Assembly (NCBI GenBank): GCA_003162475.1
Contig: PMOI01000005.1
Span: 1-64,000 of the forward strand
DNA: 64,000 bases
Reading direction: 5' to 3'
From: Acidimicrobiaceae bacterium
Lineage (GTDB): Bacteria; Actinomycetota; Acidimicrobiia; Acidimicrobiales; RAAP-2
A model generated the notes under the pieces. The model was not told where the DNA came from and ran no database searches. It saw only the letters and a program-made list of their open reading frames with translations. Of the stretch, positions 28,364 to 38,576 are shown in pieces; positions within the stretch are counted from its first letter, which is position 1, and the number at the start of each line of letters is the position of its first letter. A program made the translations under genes and the position numbers.

Positions 28364-30030
28364 GAGAAACCAACTCTCGTCACGAAGTCACCAAAGGACT
28401 CCTCGGCACCGGCTTCACTACCCCAGCGATCGAAGAGGGGTCCGAGAATCTCGGGAATGTCCTCCAACTTGACCTTCTCCTGATAGAGCGCGGCCAGTCG
28501 ATTCCCCTTCGTCCCGCCCCCCAAGTAGATGTCGTAGGTCGACTTCGTTCGACCCACCACGCCGATCTCGGCAATAGCCGGACGCGCGCAACCGTTCGGA
28601 CAACCGGTCATACGAAGTTGCAGTGGTCGTCGTCCGAGTTGGCGGCGTTGCAGTGCGTCTTCGAGTCCGCTCACGAGATCGGGCAAGACGCGCTCGGCTT
28701 CAGTGAGCGCTTGGCCACACGTGGGCAGCGCGGGACAGGCCATCGCGCGTCGCTCGATGTTGCCGAGCTCTTCGTTAAGACGCACGTGGTGTTCACGAAG
28801 CAGCGCGTCGATCGCGTCACGGTCGCTCGCGAGAACGCCGCTCACGATGAGGTCTTGCTGGGCGGTGATGAAGAAGGTGACGGCGTAGCGCTCGGCGATG
28901 TGGCGAAGAGCGCTCTTGAGAGTGGTGCCACCCTCCACGTCCTTCACGCGACCGGCGCCCACGCGAATGCCGACTTGCCAAGTGTCGTTCGGCAACGCTC
29001 GCCATCCCAAGTGATCGTCGGCGTCGAAGTCCTCGGGCAGCTCGAGTGGCGCGCGAAGTCCGCGACCGAGACGCTGCTCCACTTCGGACTGAAAGGCCGC
29101 GAGGCCGAGGTCGGCGACCACGTACTTCATGCGCGCGCGCTTGCGATCCGTTCGATCGCCTAAGTCGCGGTAGGTCGCGATGATGGCGGCGATGACCTCT
29201 TCAACCTCTTCGTTCGTCACGAACGTCAACGGTTCGGCCAAGCGAGCGAAGGTGTCGGCGTTGGCGTAGGAACGACCGAGTCCCCCACCGACGAGCAAAG
29301 TGAAGCCCGCCCCGAGGTCGGGGTGTTCGCCCGGGATCAGACCGACGTCTTGGGCGAAGACGTCCACGCAGTTGTCGCGGGGATGCGAAACGGCGATCTT
29401 GAACTTTCTCGGTAGATAGGTGTCGCCGTAGAAGGGGCGCTCTTTAATCTCTTCGCGCGACGCCGCCTTCTCGCCGTTGACGAATATCTCCCAGTGCGCT
29501 TCCGACGTCGAACGAAACGTCTCGCGGAGTTGGAGCGCGATGCCCTCTAAGTGGCCGTGACCGTTCTCCAAGTGCAGATTCGGGCACGTCACCACGTTTC
29601 GGACCACGTCGCCGCAGCCGCCGAAGGACGACAGGAACTGGCGGTCCAGACCCTTCGCGAGGTCGCGCAGATCGCCCTTCACGACGCCGTGAAACTGCAC
29701 CGCTTGGCGTGTCGTCAATCGAACGGAGCCGTCGGCGATCGTCGAGGCAATGTCGTCTAATCCGAGCCACTGCTCGGGCGAGAGTCGCCCGCCCGGGATG
29801 ACGACGCGGATCATGAAGATGTAGTCGAGCGTTTCTCCGGCCAGGGCCCGGGCGCGGCGCACGTCTCGTTGGTCTTGGGCGTAGATGCCGTGAAACTTGA
29901 GCAACTGTTCGCTGTCGTTGGTAACGTTCGGCAGTTCGTTCGAAAGGTCGCTGTCGAGGTCGCCGCGAAGGTAATTACTGGCGCGTTTGACGGCTTCGAC
30001 ACCCGACTCGGTCTTGGTTTCCGTGGTCAC
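28360..30030 (-). CDS. Sulfite (or nitrite) reductase hemoprotein, siroheme and 4Fe-4S
   Basis: The 556-residue protein is a duplicated siroheme reductase. The first half has LTTRQAVQFHGVVKGDLRDL and NVVTCPN; the iron-sulfur/siroheme cysteines lie in CPALPTCGQAL (about residue 430) and MTGCPNGCARPAIAEIG (about residue 473). The TGCPNGCARP form and the STYDIYLGGGTKGNRLAALY end favour an assimilatory sulfite reductase over nitrite reductase. Start is GTG with AAAGGAG upstream; CCTTT and AAAGG around that site could pair and partly hide it. First gene of the operon with cobA and the dehydrogenase. Confidence 0.9.
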   Translation of the reverse strand: MTTETKTESGVEAVKRASNYLRGDLDSDLSNELPNVTNDSEQLLKFHGIYAQDQRDVRRARALAGETLDYIFMIRVVIPGGRLSPEQWLGLDDIASTIADGSVRLTTRQAVQFHGVVKGDLRDLAKGLDRQFLSSFGGCGDVVRNVVTCPNLHLENGHGHLEGIALQLRETFRSTSEAHWEIFVNGEKAASREEIKERPFYGDTYLPRKFKIAVSHPRDNCVDVFAQDVGLIPGEHPDLGAGFTLLVGGGLGRSYANADTFARLAEPLTFVTNEEVEEVIAAIIATYRDLGDRTDRKRARMKYVVADLGLAAFQSEVEQRLGRGLRAPLELPEDFDADDHLGWRALPNDTWQVGIRVGAGRVKDVEGGTTLKSALRHIAERYAVTFFITAQQDLIVSGVLASDRDAIDALLREHHVRLNEELGNIERRAMACPALPTCGQALTEAERVLPDLVSGLEDALQRRQLGRRPLQLRMTGCPNGCARPAIAEIGVVGRTKSTYDIYLGGGTKGNRLAALYQEKVKLEDIPEILGPLFDRWGSEAGAEESFGDFVTRVGFS

Positions 30031-30068
30031 CGCGCTCCTTTCAGCTCAAAGGTCCCTATAGATGACAA

Positions 30069-30097
30069 TTCTTATCAGGTTAGTCATGTATTGGCAA
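30069..30097 (-). promoter_or_regulatory. Candidate promoter of the sulfite reductase operon
   Basis: Reading the minus strand, TTGCCA is followed after 17 bases by TAAGAA, 40 bases before the sulfite reductase GTG. The remaining sequence to 30324 (about 220 bp) shows no gene and no riboswitch I can recognise. Confidence 0.35.
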
Positions 30098-30324
30098 GGG
30101 CTTAGTTGTGAACGCTCTCAGTGCGCTTCGAATCCCCAATTTTAAGGGTGGAAATCTCATACTCACCACGGTGAACCACCATGACCCGGCGAATAGTCCC
30201 CCCAGATTCGAGGAACTTCACGTTCAACGACGCGTACAACGATCGAATCTTTGGTCCTACCCCGCCAAGATCTGCTTGAGGCGTCCGTGCTTAGGGGCCC
30301 CATGGTCGGCGCCACGGGCCAGAT

Positions 30325-31239
30325 CTACCAGGGAGCCTTGAGCGCACTTTCGATCGCCGTAGCGATCATGGCGTAGCCGGCGTCGTTCGGATGGAGATTG
30401 GGGCCGAAGGGCGGCGCTTGACACATCCATGTCAGTTCGCACGCGTTGGCGACGTTCTCCGGCACCATTCCCTTGCCCGCCATGTTCACCCGGGCGACGT
30501 TGCGACTCTCGAACGCGGCGCCGACGGTCGCCATGGCCACGCCGGCGCTGGTGTATACGCTGTGCAACGTTGCGTTCAGGGAATCGATCGCGGCGGCGGT
30601 CGCTTGGGCGAACAGTTGACCCGCGGGACCATTGAGAGCGTCAGCCAAGAAGGGGTCGTAGTGCCCGAGGCCCACGAAAGTAACGCCGGGACCGGACACG
30701 TTCTTCAAACCCGTGAGAATGGTGGGCAACAGTTGACGCATCGCGTCGATTTGGGTTTTCACGCACGTCTCGTTGACCGCTCCGTGATGGAAGCAGTGAT
30801 GGATGTCGTTAAAACCGAGGTCGATCGTCACTATGCCACTGTCCCCGTGGTGGGAACGAAGAAACGTCAACGCCTCGCTGAACTGGCTGTCGTAGACGGG
30901 ATAGCAGTGGTCATTGCCGTCAATCATGGTCGCCGTGGTCTCACCCGGACAACCCAACTCGGTCAACTGCAACGTCACGCCTCGCGCCGCTTCGTACGCC
31001 ACGAGATCGTTCGAGTAACCCTGATTGGTTCTCGCACCACGAGGGTCGGCGAGCGTGGGCTGCACGCCCACTGAACCCGAGCCACCCAGGTCGAGGTAGA
31101 AGTTGGTCGAAGGCGTGTCAGCCCCCGCGACACCTTCGGCGAAAAGGCCAAAGACGGGAAGAACGACACCCGCGAGCACGATGAACGTGGCCACCAGAAC
31201 CCTGGACGGGTTCCTACGCATCCTCTGTGACTCTTTCAC
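30325..31239 (-). CDS. Secreted SGNH/GDSL-like hydrolase
   Basis: The 304-residue protein has a signal peptide (VLVATFIVLAGVVLPVFGLF, cleavage near AGADTPS) and an SGNH esterase layout: block I as LDLGGSGSVGVQP, the oxyanion asparagine block as TIDLGFNDIHHC, and the catalytic Asp-His block as LHPNDAGYAMIA. Block I reads GGS instead of the canonical GDS, so the nucleophile serine is kept but the preceding aspartate is replaced. Likely an extracellular lipase or carbohydrate esterase; substrate unknown. It is divergent from the FAD oxidase. Confidence 0.75.
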   Translation of the reverse strand: MKESQRMRRNPSRVLVATFIVLAGVVLPVFGLFAEGVAGADTPSTNFYLDLGGSGSVGVQPTLADPRGARTNQGYSNDLVAYEAARGVTLQLTELGCPGETTATMIDGNDHCYPVYDSQFSEALTFLRSHHGDSGIVTIDLGFNDIHHCFHHGAVNETCVKTQIDAMRQLLPTILTGLKNVSGPGVTFVGLGHYDPFLADALNGPAGQLFAQATAAAIDSLNATLHSVYTSAGVAMATVGAAFESRNVARVNMAGKGMVPENVANACELTWMCQAPPFGPNLHPNDAGYAMIATAIESALKAPW

Positions 31240-31522
31240 CTTGCGACAATCCCCTACTTACACGCGCCAATTGTTCGATACCACGTCGATGCGTAACGCC
31301 ACCAAATCTTTCGCCAATGGTTCGCGACAAGAACCACGAATTCGATGAATTCATCTCGGTCGTGCGTGACGCGACGTGAATAACTCGACAGTGCACGATA
31401 CAGCGAGGTCGCTCCGCTTATCGTTCATCGTCACCAATTCTTAATCAGGAACTAGTAGCGAGAGAGCCCGTCGTAGAAGCCAAAACCATGGAAACCGCTG
31501 CCAGCGGCTCTAACGTCGCGAC

Positions 31523-33124
31523 GTGACGTCCAATCCCACGTTCGATCGCCGAGCGTTCCTGCGCCGAAGCCTTCAGCTCGGGACGCTCACCACCGGCGCG
31601 CTAGCGGCGTCATTGACCTTAGAGGGCTGCGGCGACGCGAAATCCTCCGCGCCGAGCCCCACCAGCACTACGAACCTTGGCCCGGCGACGAGTGCCGACT
31701 GGTCAAAGTTGGCCGCGTCTTTGTCTGGATCTTTAATCCTTCCCGCCAATCGCGCTTACGCCATCGACCGGCTGCTCTACAACTCGAAGTTCGTCGACCT
31801 GCGCCCACAAGGTATTGCCTACTGCGAGAGCGCCGACGATGTTTCTCGATGCCTCGAGTTCGCCACCTCGCACGACGTAACACTGACCAGTCGATCGGGT
31901 GGCCACAGTTACGGTGGCTACTCGAGTTGTGAGGGACTCGTCATCGACGTGAGCCGGATGTCGGACGTGTCGGTCGATACCACCACCGACACCGCCACCG
32001 TTGGCGCGGGCGCCCAGTTGATCGACGTGTACAACGTCGTCGGCCGCCAAGGTCGACTGCTGCCCGGTGGCTCGTGTCCCTCGGTCGGGATCGCGGGCCT
32101 CACGTTGGGTGGCGGCGTGGGAGTCTTCGCAAGAAGGTACGGTCTCACCTCGGACAACCTTCGCTCGGTGAGTCTCGTGACCGCCGACGGGCACCACGTC
32201 AAAGCCAACGGGCACGATCACTCGGACCTCCTCTGGGCCTGCCAAGGCGGTGGCGGAGGGAACTTCGGCGTGGCGACCTCGTTCACGTTCAACGTCCACG
32301 CGATGCCCGAGGTCACCCTCTTCACGATGCAGTTCCCCTGGGCCGCGGCTGCCACGATGCTCGAAGCGTGGCAACAGTGGATTGGTTCGACGCCCGACGA
32401 GCTGTGGTCGGACTGTCAACTTTTCTCTCAAGGTACGTACGGATTCCTGGCCCAAACGAACGGGGTGTACTGCGGCAGTGCGGCGGCGCTCGCGCCACTC
32501 TTGTCGTCGCTTCGTGCACTGATCGGCACCGCGCCCTCGTACAGCTTTGTTGGCTCGCACGACTACCTCGAGGCGATGGAGATCGAAGCGGGTTGTTCGG
32601 GGCTCGCCATCGCGTCGTGCCATCTCTCTTCGCACAATCCCGCCGGCCAGCTGAGCCGGTCGGCCTTTTCGGCAAAGTCCAGTTACGTCAACGCCGCGAT
32701 GACCCACGCGCAGGCACAGAGCATGGTCGCGGCGATCGAGAATCTCCAGTCGCACGCGCCCACTCTCGGCGGTGCGCTCGCCTTCGACTCCTACGGCGGC
32801 GCGATCAACCGTGTCGCCAGTGACGAAACAGCCTTCGTGCACCGCGACAAGGTGGCCGGCATACAGGCGACCTACTCGTGGGGGACCTACACGCCCGCGT
32901 CGGAGATTGACGCCGGTCAGGCGTGGCTGACCTGGCTCGGCGCCGAGATCTTCGATCCCACGACCGGCGCCTATCAGAACTACATCGACCCCACACTCAG
33001 CGATTGGCAGTCCGCGTACTACGGAAAGAACCTGAAGAGACTCGTCAAGGTGAAGAACAAGTACGACCCGGACAATCACTTCTCCTTCGCGCAGTCCATC
33101 CCGACGTCGTTACCGCGGCGTTGA
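31523..33124 (+). CDS. Tat-exported FAD-linked oxidase, berberine-bridge type
   Basis: The 533-residue protein starts with a twin-arginine signal (DRRAFLRRSLQLG followed by a hydrophobic stretch and a possible lipobox LEGC), suggesting export folded with FAD and perhaps lipid anchoring. The PCMH FAD domain has LTSRSGGHSYGGYSSCEGL, whose His is the usual site of 8-alpha-histidyl FAD, and GIAGLTLGGGVGVFARRYGL. The C-terminal BBE domain ends NKYDPDNHFSFAQSI. Family members oxidise sugars, alcohols or alkaloids with oxygen. GTG start. Substrate unknown. Confidence 0.87.
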   Translation: MTSNPTFDRRAFLRRSLQLGTLTTGALAASLTLEGCGDAKSSAPSPTSTTNLGPATSADWSKLAASLSGSLILPANRAYAIDRLLYNSKFVDLRPQGIAYCESADDVSRCLEFATSHDVTLTSRSGGHSYGGYSSCEGLVIDVSRMSDVSVDTTTDTATVGAGAQLIDVYNVVGRQGRLLPGGSCPSVGIAGLTLGGGVGVFARRYGLTSDNLRSVSLVTADGHHVKANGHDHSDLLWACQGGGGGNFGVATSFTFNVHAMPEVTLFTMQFPWAAAATMLEAWQQWIGSTPDELWSDCQLFSQGTYGFLAQTNGVYCGSAAALAPLLSSLRALIGTAPSYSFVGSHDYLEAMEIEAGCSGLAIASCHLSSHNPAGQLSRSAFSAKSSYVNAAMTHAQAQSMVAAIENLQSHAPTLGGALAFDSYGGAINRVASDETAFVHRDKVAGIQATYSWGTYTPASEIDAGQAWLTWLGAEIFDPTTGAYQNYIDPTLSDWQSAYYGKNLKRLVKVKNKYDPDNHFSFAQSIPTSLPRR

Positions 33125-33184
33125 CGCACGTGGCGCCGACCACTACCCCAAGGCGCAACAGCGCGACGAGTTAGAGTCCAGCGT

Positions 33185-34597
33185 TTAAGGACCGACACTC
33201 GCGTGAAAAGCCACGACACGGTTCGCCGACGCCGCGAGAACGAGGCCGTCGCCCACGCTCGGTGTAGGAAAGTGATTGGCCGGGGTGCCGATCGTTGCCT
33301 GTTGACGCACGTGTCCAGTCGTAGCGTCGAGTCCGTATAACACGCCGTTCTGCCCGATTGTCCATACCATGCCCGCCGCGACGATCACCGGTCCCCCGCC
33401 CACGCTCGACTGCCACAGAACCTTGAGCGCTGGGGGCGACGTCGTCACGCGAAGAGCAACGGGTCCATCAAGACAAGGGAGGTAGACCGTCGTGCCGACG
33501 ACCGCGCTCCCGCCGTCGGTGTCGTTGCCACAGACACCCGTGAGGCTCGCTTCCTCTTTGCCGATCCCCCCGAGGTGCGCGGCGTTCAATAAGTAGACCG
33601 TAGGAGATTTACCGGCCACGACGACCTGTCCGTTCGAGAGTAACGCTGGTGCCGTGGAAATGTCGTGGTCGCTGGCGTTGTCCTGGGGCCACGCGGCGGG
33701 CGCGAAGTACTGCTTCAGTTGAAGGCTTGCGGAGAGTTCGAGCACCGAATCACTGTCGTCGTAAGCCTGACCACTCGAATGCACCGAACCGTTGCCCACA
33801 CTGACCCAGATATTGCCCTTCGCGTCCACGACCGGTGCCGCGCCACCCATCCAGACTGCGCCCTGGGAGTCGCCGGCGTTGGCGTCCACCGTGAAGAACG
33901 TGGGCGTCGATCCCGTCTCCTTCACCGAAGCGACTCGACCTCGGTACGAGGCGCAGTCACCGTAGTTACCACCCATCGCGAACACCACGTGACCGGCGTC
34001 AAGACTCAGCCCGGTGCGCTGCAACAGCGCCGCGGGATCGGCACCGCGCGGATCCACGCCCTGCTTAATCTCTTGCGCGCCAGAGGTCGTGGAGAGACCA
34101 ACTAGTTCGTGCTCGGGACTGCCGTTCACGAGTTCGTCGGCGACGACAAAGATCTCATTTCTCGACGGATCGATCACTGGCGTACCCGTGATCCCGACCG
34201 ACGGGGAAATGTCGCCACACGGCAACTTCGACGAGGGAACGGCACCGCCCACGTGCCGCGACCAGACGATCCGGCCGTTCGCGGACGAGATCGCGTACAC
34301 CATGTCGTTTTCGGTCGCGACGTAGACGCGACCCGAAAAGACGAGAGGTTCTCCGAATATCTGACCGTTCAACATCGGCGACGTCCACGCCCTTTTCGAG
34401 GTGTCGACACTCCTAAGTGACGTCGAAACTCCGGTGCCGGCGACGTCGCCGTGGTACACCGTCCACGAACTCGCGCTCGATGCGCTGGCTTGGCCGACGG
34501 AACTGATGGCGATCGAGACGACCAGCGTCGAGCCAATCATCGATCCGACCAACGCGCTCATCAGCACCCGTCGCGAGTCACTCCACCGCATCATCAA
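33185..34597 (-). CDS. Secreted PQQ-like beta-propeller protein
   Basis: The 470-residue protein has an N-terminal signal helix (ALVGSMIGSTLVVSIAISSV) and repeated propeller blades with the W-x-x-x-x-G-G-A pattern, for example GRIVWSRHVGGAVPSS, VDAKGNIWVSVGNGSV, SPPALKVLWQSSVGGGPVIV and TGHVRQQATIGTP. Such proteins act as scaffolds or as quinoprotein relatives; no PQQ-binding set is recognisable. It is convergent with the oxidase gene, with 60 bp and no clear terminator between. Confidence 0.72.
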   Translation of the reverse strand: MMMRWSDSRRVLMSALVGSMIGSTLVVSIAISSVGQASASSASSWTVYHGDVAGTGVSTSLRSVDTSKRAWTSPMLNGQIFGEPLVFSGRVYVATENDMVYAISSANGRIVWSRHVGGAVPSSKLPCGDISPSVGITGTPVIDPSRNEIFVVADELVNGSPEHELVGLSTTSGAQEIKQGVDPRGADPAALLQRTGLSLDAGHVVFAMGGNYGDCASYRGRVASVKETGSTPTFFTVDANAGDSQGAVWMGGAAPVVDAKGNIWVSVGNGSVHSSGQAYDDSDSVLELSASLQLKQYFAPAAWPQDNASDHDISTAPALLSNGQVVVAGKSPTVYLLNAAHLGGIGKEEASLTGVCGNDTDGGSAVVGTTVYLPCLDGPVALRVTTSPPALKVLWQSSVGGGPVIVAAGMVWTIGQNGVLYGLDATTGHVRQQATIGTPANHFPTPSVGDGLVLAASANRVVAFHASVGP

Positions 34598-34731
34598 CCA
34601 CTTTCTTGTTACGACGTACTCTCACCACACCAGTCTGACGCAGTGAACACCCCGCGTACGTGGCGGCTCGCACACGCAACGAGATGATGGTGGACCCAGC
34701 GACGAGGACGTCATCGAGTACGGCCCCACAT

Positions 34732-36066
34732 TCAAGCCCCAAGACGCGCCTTGGCCAAGAGAAAATCACGGTTCACTAGGGCCAAGGTCGCAGGTATGTC
34801 GGCGCGCACGACGCGCGTTTGCGACGGGAGCGAACTCGACGTTTGAACCGTGAAGAGTTCGTTTTCCAGCTCGTCGATCGCCGACTCGTACTTCTTCACC
34901 GACGTCAGCGCATTTGTAGGAATGAAGATGTTGTTCGAGAGTAGCAACGCTGACTGATCGCTCACGTGAGAGATAGCGAGCGTCGCGGCTCGCTGTTGAC
35001 ACTCCAGCATGTAAGTCCCTCGACAGGCGCTCGTCGACGTTTCGAAACGAAGCATCACGTTGACCGTGGTGGTGTGCGACGTGGTAACGACGCCGCGCGA
35101 GATGAAATCTTGCATCCGGACAATTAGTGGATTCTCGAACGAAGGCGTCAGAAAGTAGAGGAGTGCCCCAGCGACGAGAGCGAGCACCATCAAGACCCTC
35201 GCCGCCCTGGTCACGAGCCATCGTGTCGGCAGTGGCGCGGTCATTACCGTGGACGTCGAGAGACGCTGAGGAGCAGCCGGATCTAAGGGTGAAGAGTTCG
35301 CGTCAGAGATGGTCGCCGCGGGTGTCGCTTCAGCACTCCCTGACGTCTTCATCGACGGCTCGACACCGTCACCAAGGAAGCCACGAAAGGGTTGCGTCGG
35401 CGTCAGTAACGTCGAGTACGCCTGCAGTCGAAGCTGATAGCGCAGCACGAGGGCCAGCGCTTGATGAATCGAACGTGGTTCTCTGCCCGCGAGAACGCCC
35501 CACACCCAGGCCACGAGGAGTAGGGGGTACGAACCAAGGTTCAGGGCGACACTGACGAGCGTCGCGGGGACTCCGAGGAAGAGGCGAAAGAAAACGGACC
35601 AGCGTCGCAGTCCGACGTGATCGATGTCGACCGTTACTTGATCGCCGGGCTTCGCGTTGAACGTAATCCCGGGCCAGCGACCACTTAACAAGTACCCGTA
35701 CGAAATGACGTTGGCGTAGACCCGTAGCGCCTTGGTAAGAAATTGCTGCTGGCCGTCGGGGACTCGTCCGATGAACAAAGCACAAAACCAAGCCACAACG
35801 GTGACAAAAAACGCCGCGAAGCCAACGCCTATGTAAACCACGTAGAGCGGTAGTGCCAAGAAGCCGCGAAGGAAGACCGACCAACGAGACTGTCGGGGGG
35901 GTACCAACGAGATGCCGACGCGGACCTCGGCCCCGGAGCCGTACTCCGCTGACGACAACGCGGGCATCGGCGTTGCGCCAAATGACCCAGGCTTTCTAGT
36001 GCCACAGACCCCGCAAAACTGCTGTCCCTCTCGTTCCTCGGTCCCACAGTTGGTGCAGTACGGCAC
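34732..36066 (-). CDS. Zinc-ribbon membrane protein with two DUF4389 domains
   Basis: The 444-residue protein opens with a zinc ribbon (MPYCTNCGTEEREGQQFCGV, CxxC pairs) and then carries two copies of the DUF4389 unit, each beginning RWSVFLRGFLALPLYVV or RWSVFFRLFLGVPATLV and followed by paired membrane helices and a QQFLTKALRV/IHQALALVLR segment. A further helix near residue 290 (VLMVLALVAGALLYFLTPSF) precedes an extracytoplasmic C-terminal region of about 140 residues. Function of DUF4389 is unknown. Divergent from the first GGDEF-EAL gene. Confidence 0.8.
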   Translation of the reverse strand: MPYCTNCGTEEREGQQFCGVCGTRKPGSFGATPMPALSSAEYGSGAEVRVGISLVPPRQSRWSVFLRGFLALPLYVVYIGVGFAAFFVTVVAWFCALFIGRVPDGQQQFLTKALRVYANVISYGYLLSGRWPGITFNAKPGDQVTVDIDHVGLRRWSVFFRLFLGVPATLVSVALNLGSYPLLLVAWVWGVLAGREPRSIHQALALVLRYQLRLQAYSTLLTPTQPFRGFLGDGVEPSMKTSGSAEATPAATISDANSSPLDPAAPQRLSTSTVMTAPLPTRWLVTRAARVLMVLALVAGALLYFLTPSFENPLIVRMQDFISRGVVTTSHTTTVNVMLRFETSTSACRGTYMLECQQRAATLAISHVSDQSALLLSNNIFIPTNALTSVKKYESAIDELENELFTVQTSSSLPSQTRVVRADIPATLALVNRDFLLAKARLGA

Positions 36067-36248
36067 GCGATCTCCTCGAGTGGTTCAACTGCGCATACTT
36101 GCACACCAACGATGACACGTGAGGAATGGACCCTCGTGGCCCTAGCGTTCGCCGACGCGAGCCAGCGCACCGCTCGTGCGCGCAGACTCCGAGCGCACGA
36201 GCATTCCCCATGACGACGACGCCAAGTCGAGCCAAGTAAAATTTGCGT

Positions 36249-38441
36249 GTGACGTCCGACAAGTCAAAGAAGGCCAACAAAGATAAGAAGACTTCTCACG
36301 CCCCGGCACCGAAGACCGGAAAGTCGAAGTCCAAGTCCGAAGAGTCGAAACTGAAGAGCGTCTACGCGGAACGCTTCGCGACGTTGACGGAAGTGGGCCA
36401 GAACTCGTTGGACCTCCTCTTGGTCATCGACAAAACCGGCAAAGTCACCTACGCGAACCCGATTTCTCTGACGACGTTCGGCATTTCGCTCGAGGAGGGC
36501 ATCGGTACTGACGCCTTCACGTACTTGCATCCCGACGACGTCGAACGGGTGTTCACGCGGTTCATAGAACTACTGCAAACGCCGAACGGATCAATTCGCG
36601 ACACGGTAAGAACGATCGCGGCCAACGGAGAGATTCGCGAACTCGAACTGGTGTCGACCAACGCTCTCGACAACGAGGTCGTCGCCGGCATCATCGTGAA
36701 CGGTCGAGACATCACCGAACAGACGAGATACGTCCAGCAGCTTCAGGCGCTCGAGGAGCGATTCCGACTGGCATTCGAAGACAATATGGCGCCAATGATC
36801 TTCACGGATCTCAACGACCGCGTCATCGCCGCCAATGACGCGTTCTGCACCATGATCGGTTTCTCCCGTGAGGAAGTGCTCGGCCAAAATTCGACGCCGT
36901 TCACCTATCCCGAAGACATTGGCATCACCGAAGACTCTCACCAACGCATTCTCCGAGGCGAGGTGGGTCAGTCGCGTTACGTCAAGCGTTACGTGCGAAA
37001 AGACGGTCGACTGATCTACGTTGAAGTCTTACGGTCACCGGCGCGTGATGAGGACGGCAACATTCTCTACAACGTCATCTCCGAACGCGACATCACCGAT
37101 GAGCGCACACTCGCCGCCGAGCTCTCCCACCAAGCTCTGCACGACACGTTGACCGGACTTTCGAATCGTGCACTCTTCAACGACCGCCTCGATCAGGCAC
37201 ACGCCAAAGTAGCCCGAGATGGTGGACTCTTCGCCGTACTTCTCTTGGACCTCGACGACTTCAAGGGCGTGAACGACTCGCTCGGCCACCTCGCGGGCGA
37301 TGAACTGCTGAAGTTGGTGGCTCGCCGCTTAGAGAAAGTGACGCGCGCCACGGACACGCTGTGTCGTTTCGGGGGCGACGAATTCCTCTACTTGGCCGAA
37401 GGTCTGCGCGCACCGGCCGACGCGCAGCTCGCGGCGACTCGCCTGCTCGGCGCTCTGGTGGATCCATTTTTCGTCGCGGGAACGCAGGTCGAGCAGCACG
37501 CGAGCATTGGCATCACTGTCTCCGACGCGACAACGTCCGAGAGGACTGACTTCATCCAGAACGCCGACGTGGCCTTGTACGAAGCCAAAGGCGAGGGGAA
37601 GGGTCGCTTCGTCCTCTTCACTCCGAGCATGCACCAGCAGGCGGTCGACCGCTTCGAACTCGTTCGAGAGTTGCGCCAAGCGTTGCACTCTGGTGATCTG
37701 AAGATGCACTACCAGCCCATCATCGATCTCGCGACCACGGAGATCGTCGGCTTCGAGGCCCTGATGCGTTGGCACCACCCCGTGCGAGGGTGGGTACCGC
37801 CGAACGTCTTCATCCCGGCCGCCGAGCAGAGTGATCTCATTTTGGACCTCGGCTACTTCGCTCTGAGGGAAGCGGTGGCGGCGGCGAGTTCCTGGGAAAA
37901 GTCAGATGATGAGGGAAAGGACCTCTACGTCTCGGTCAACCTTTCTGCCCGACAGTTTCACGACCCAGCCCTGGTGTCGATCATCGAATCGGTTCTCGCA
38001 GAGAGTCAACTCACTCGAGAACAACTGATCATCGAGATCACCGAAAGCGTGACACTCCTCAATGTTTCCGAGACGTTGAACGTTATGGAACATCTCAGTC
38101 GTCTCGGCATCTACTTTGCCTTGGACGACTTCGGTACGGGATTCTCCTCACTCTCCTACTTGGCCCTCCTGCAGCCGAAGATCATCAAGGTCGACCAGTC
38201 CTTCGTGAGCCCCTCATTCGAGAATCCTCGAAACGACGCTCTGTTGGAGGCAATTATCTCACTCGGCCACAAACTCAACATGACGATGCTCGCCGAGGGA
38301 ATAGAGACGACAGAGCAACTCGAGCGTCTGCGCAGCTTCGGCTGTGAACTAGGTCAGGGTTTCCTTTGGTCGCCCGCGGTGGCGAACGACGAGATTCCGA
38401 CGATGTTGAAACGGGGATGGGCGACCATCGCGGAGAGATGA
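36249..38441 (+). CDS. PAS-PAS-GGDEF-EAL cyclic-di-GMP protein
   Basis: The 730-residue cytoplasmic protein has a lysine-rich start, two PAS sensor domains (about 45-160 and 170-290, the second starting RFRLAFEDNMAPMIFTDL), a GGDEF domain with an intact FGGDEFLYL active site and an EAL domain with GFEALMRWHHP, EITESVTLLN, DDFGTGFSSLSYL and AEGIETTEQLERL. Both catalytic motifs are intact, so synthesis, breakdown or both are possible. A GTG at 36249 is taken as start; a TTG two codons earlier is possible. It is a close paralogue of the protein at 45956. Confidence 0.93.
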   Translation: MTSDKSKKANKDKKTSHAPAPKTGKSKSKSEESKLKSVYAERFATLTEVGQNSLDLLLVIDKTGKVTYANPISLTTFGISLEEGIGTDAFTYLHPDDVERVFTRFIELLQTPNGSIRDTVRTIAANGEIRELELVSTNALDNEVVAGIIVNGRDITEQTRYVQQLQALEERFRLAFEDNMAPMIFTDLNDRVIAANDAFCTMIGFSREEVLGQNSTPFTYPEDIGITEDSHQRILRGEVGQSRYVKRYVRKDGRLIYVEVLRSPARDEDGNILYNVISERDITDERTLAAELSHQALHDTLTGLSNRALFNDRLDQAHAKVARDGGLFAVLLLDLDDFKGVNDSLGHLAGDELLKLVARRLEKVTRATDTLCRFGGDEFLYLAEGLRAPADAQLAATRLLGALVDPFFVAGTQVEQHASIGITVSDATTSERTDFIQNADVALYEAKGEGKGRFVLFTPSMHQQAVDRFELVRELRQALHSGDLKMHYQPIIDLATTEIVGFEALMRWHHPVRGWVPPNVFIPAAEQSDLILDLGYFALREAVAAASSWEKSDDEGKDLYVSVNLSARQFHDPALVSIIESVLAESQLTREQLIIEITESVTLLNVSETLNVMEHLSRLGIYFALDDFGTGFSSLSYLALLQPKIIKVDQSFVSPSFENPRNDALLEAIISLGHKLNMTMLAEGIETTEQLERLRSFGCELGQGFLWSPAVANDEIPTMLKRGWATIAER

Positions 38442-38576
38442 TGACGTGCGACGCGAGCACGCCGTATGCCACGCGTTGCCTCGCGCTTGATGATTGGCGA
38501 CGTCGACGACTGCACACCAAGGACGAGCATTACAATCCCTAGACGAGAGCACCAACTCATTGATAGGCGGAACCCG

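Noticed and set aside
31733..33079. A 448-residue minus-strand frame opposite the FAD oxidase
   Set aside because: It is the antisense shadow of a gene with clear domain motifs and has no recognisable features of its own.
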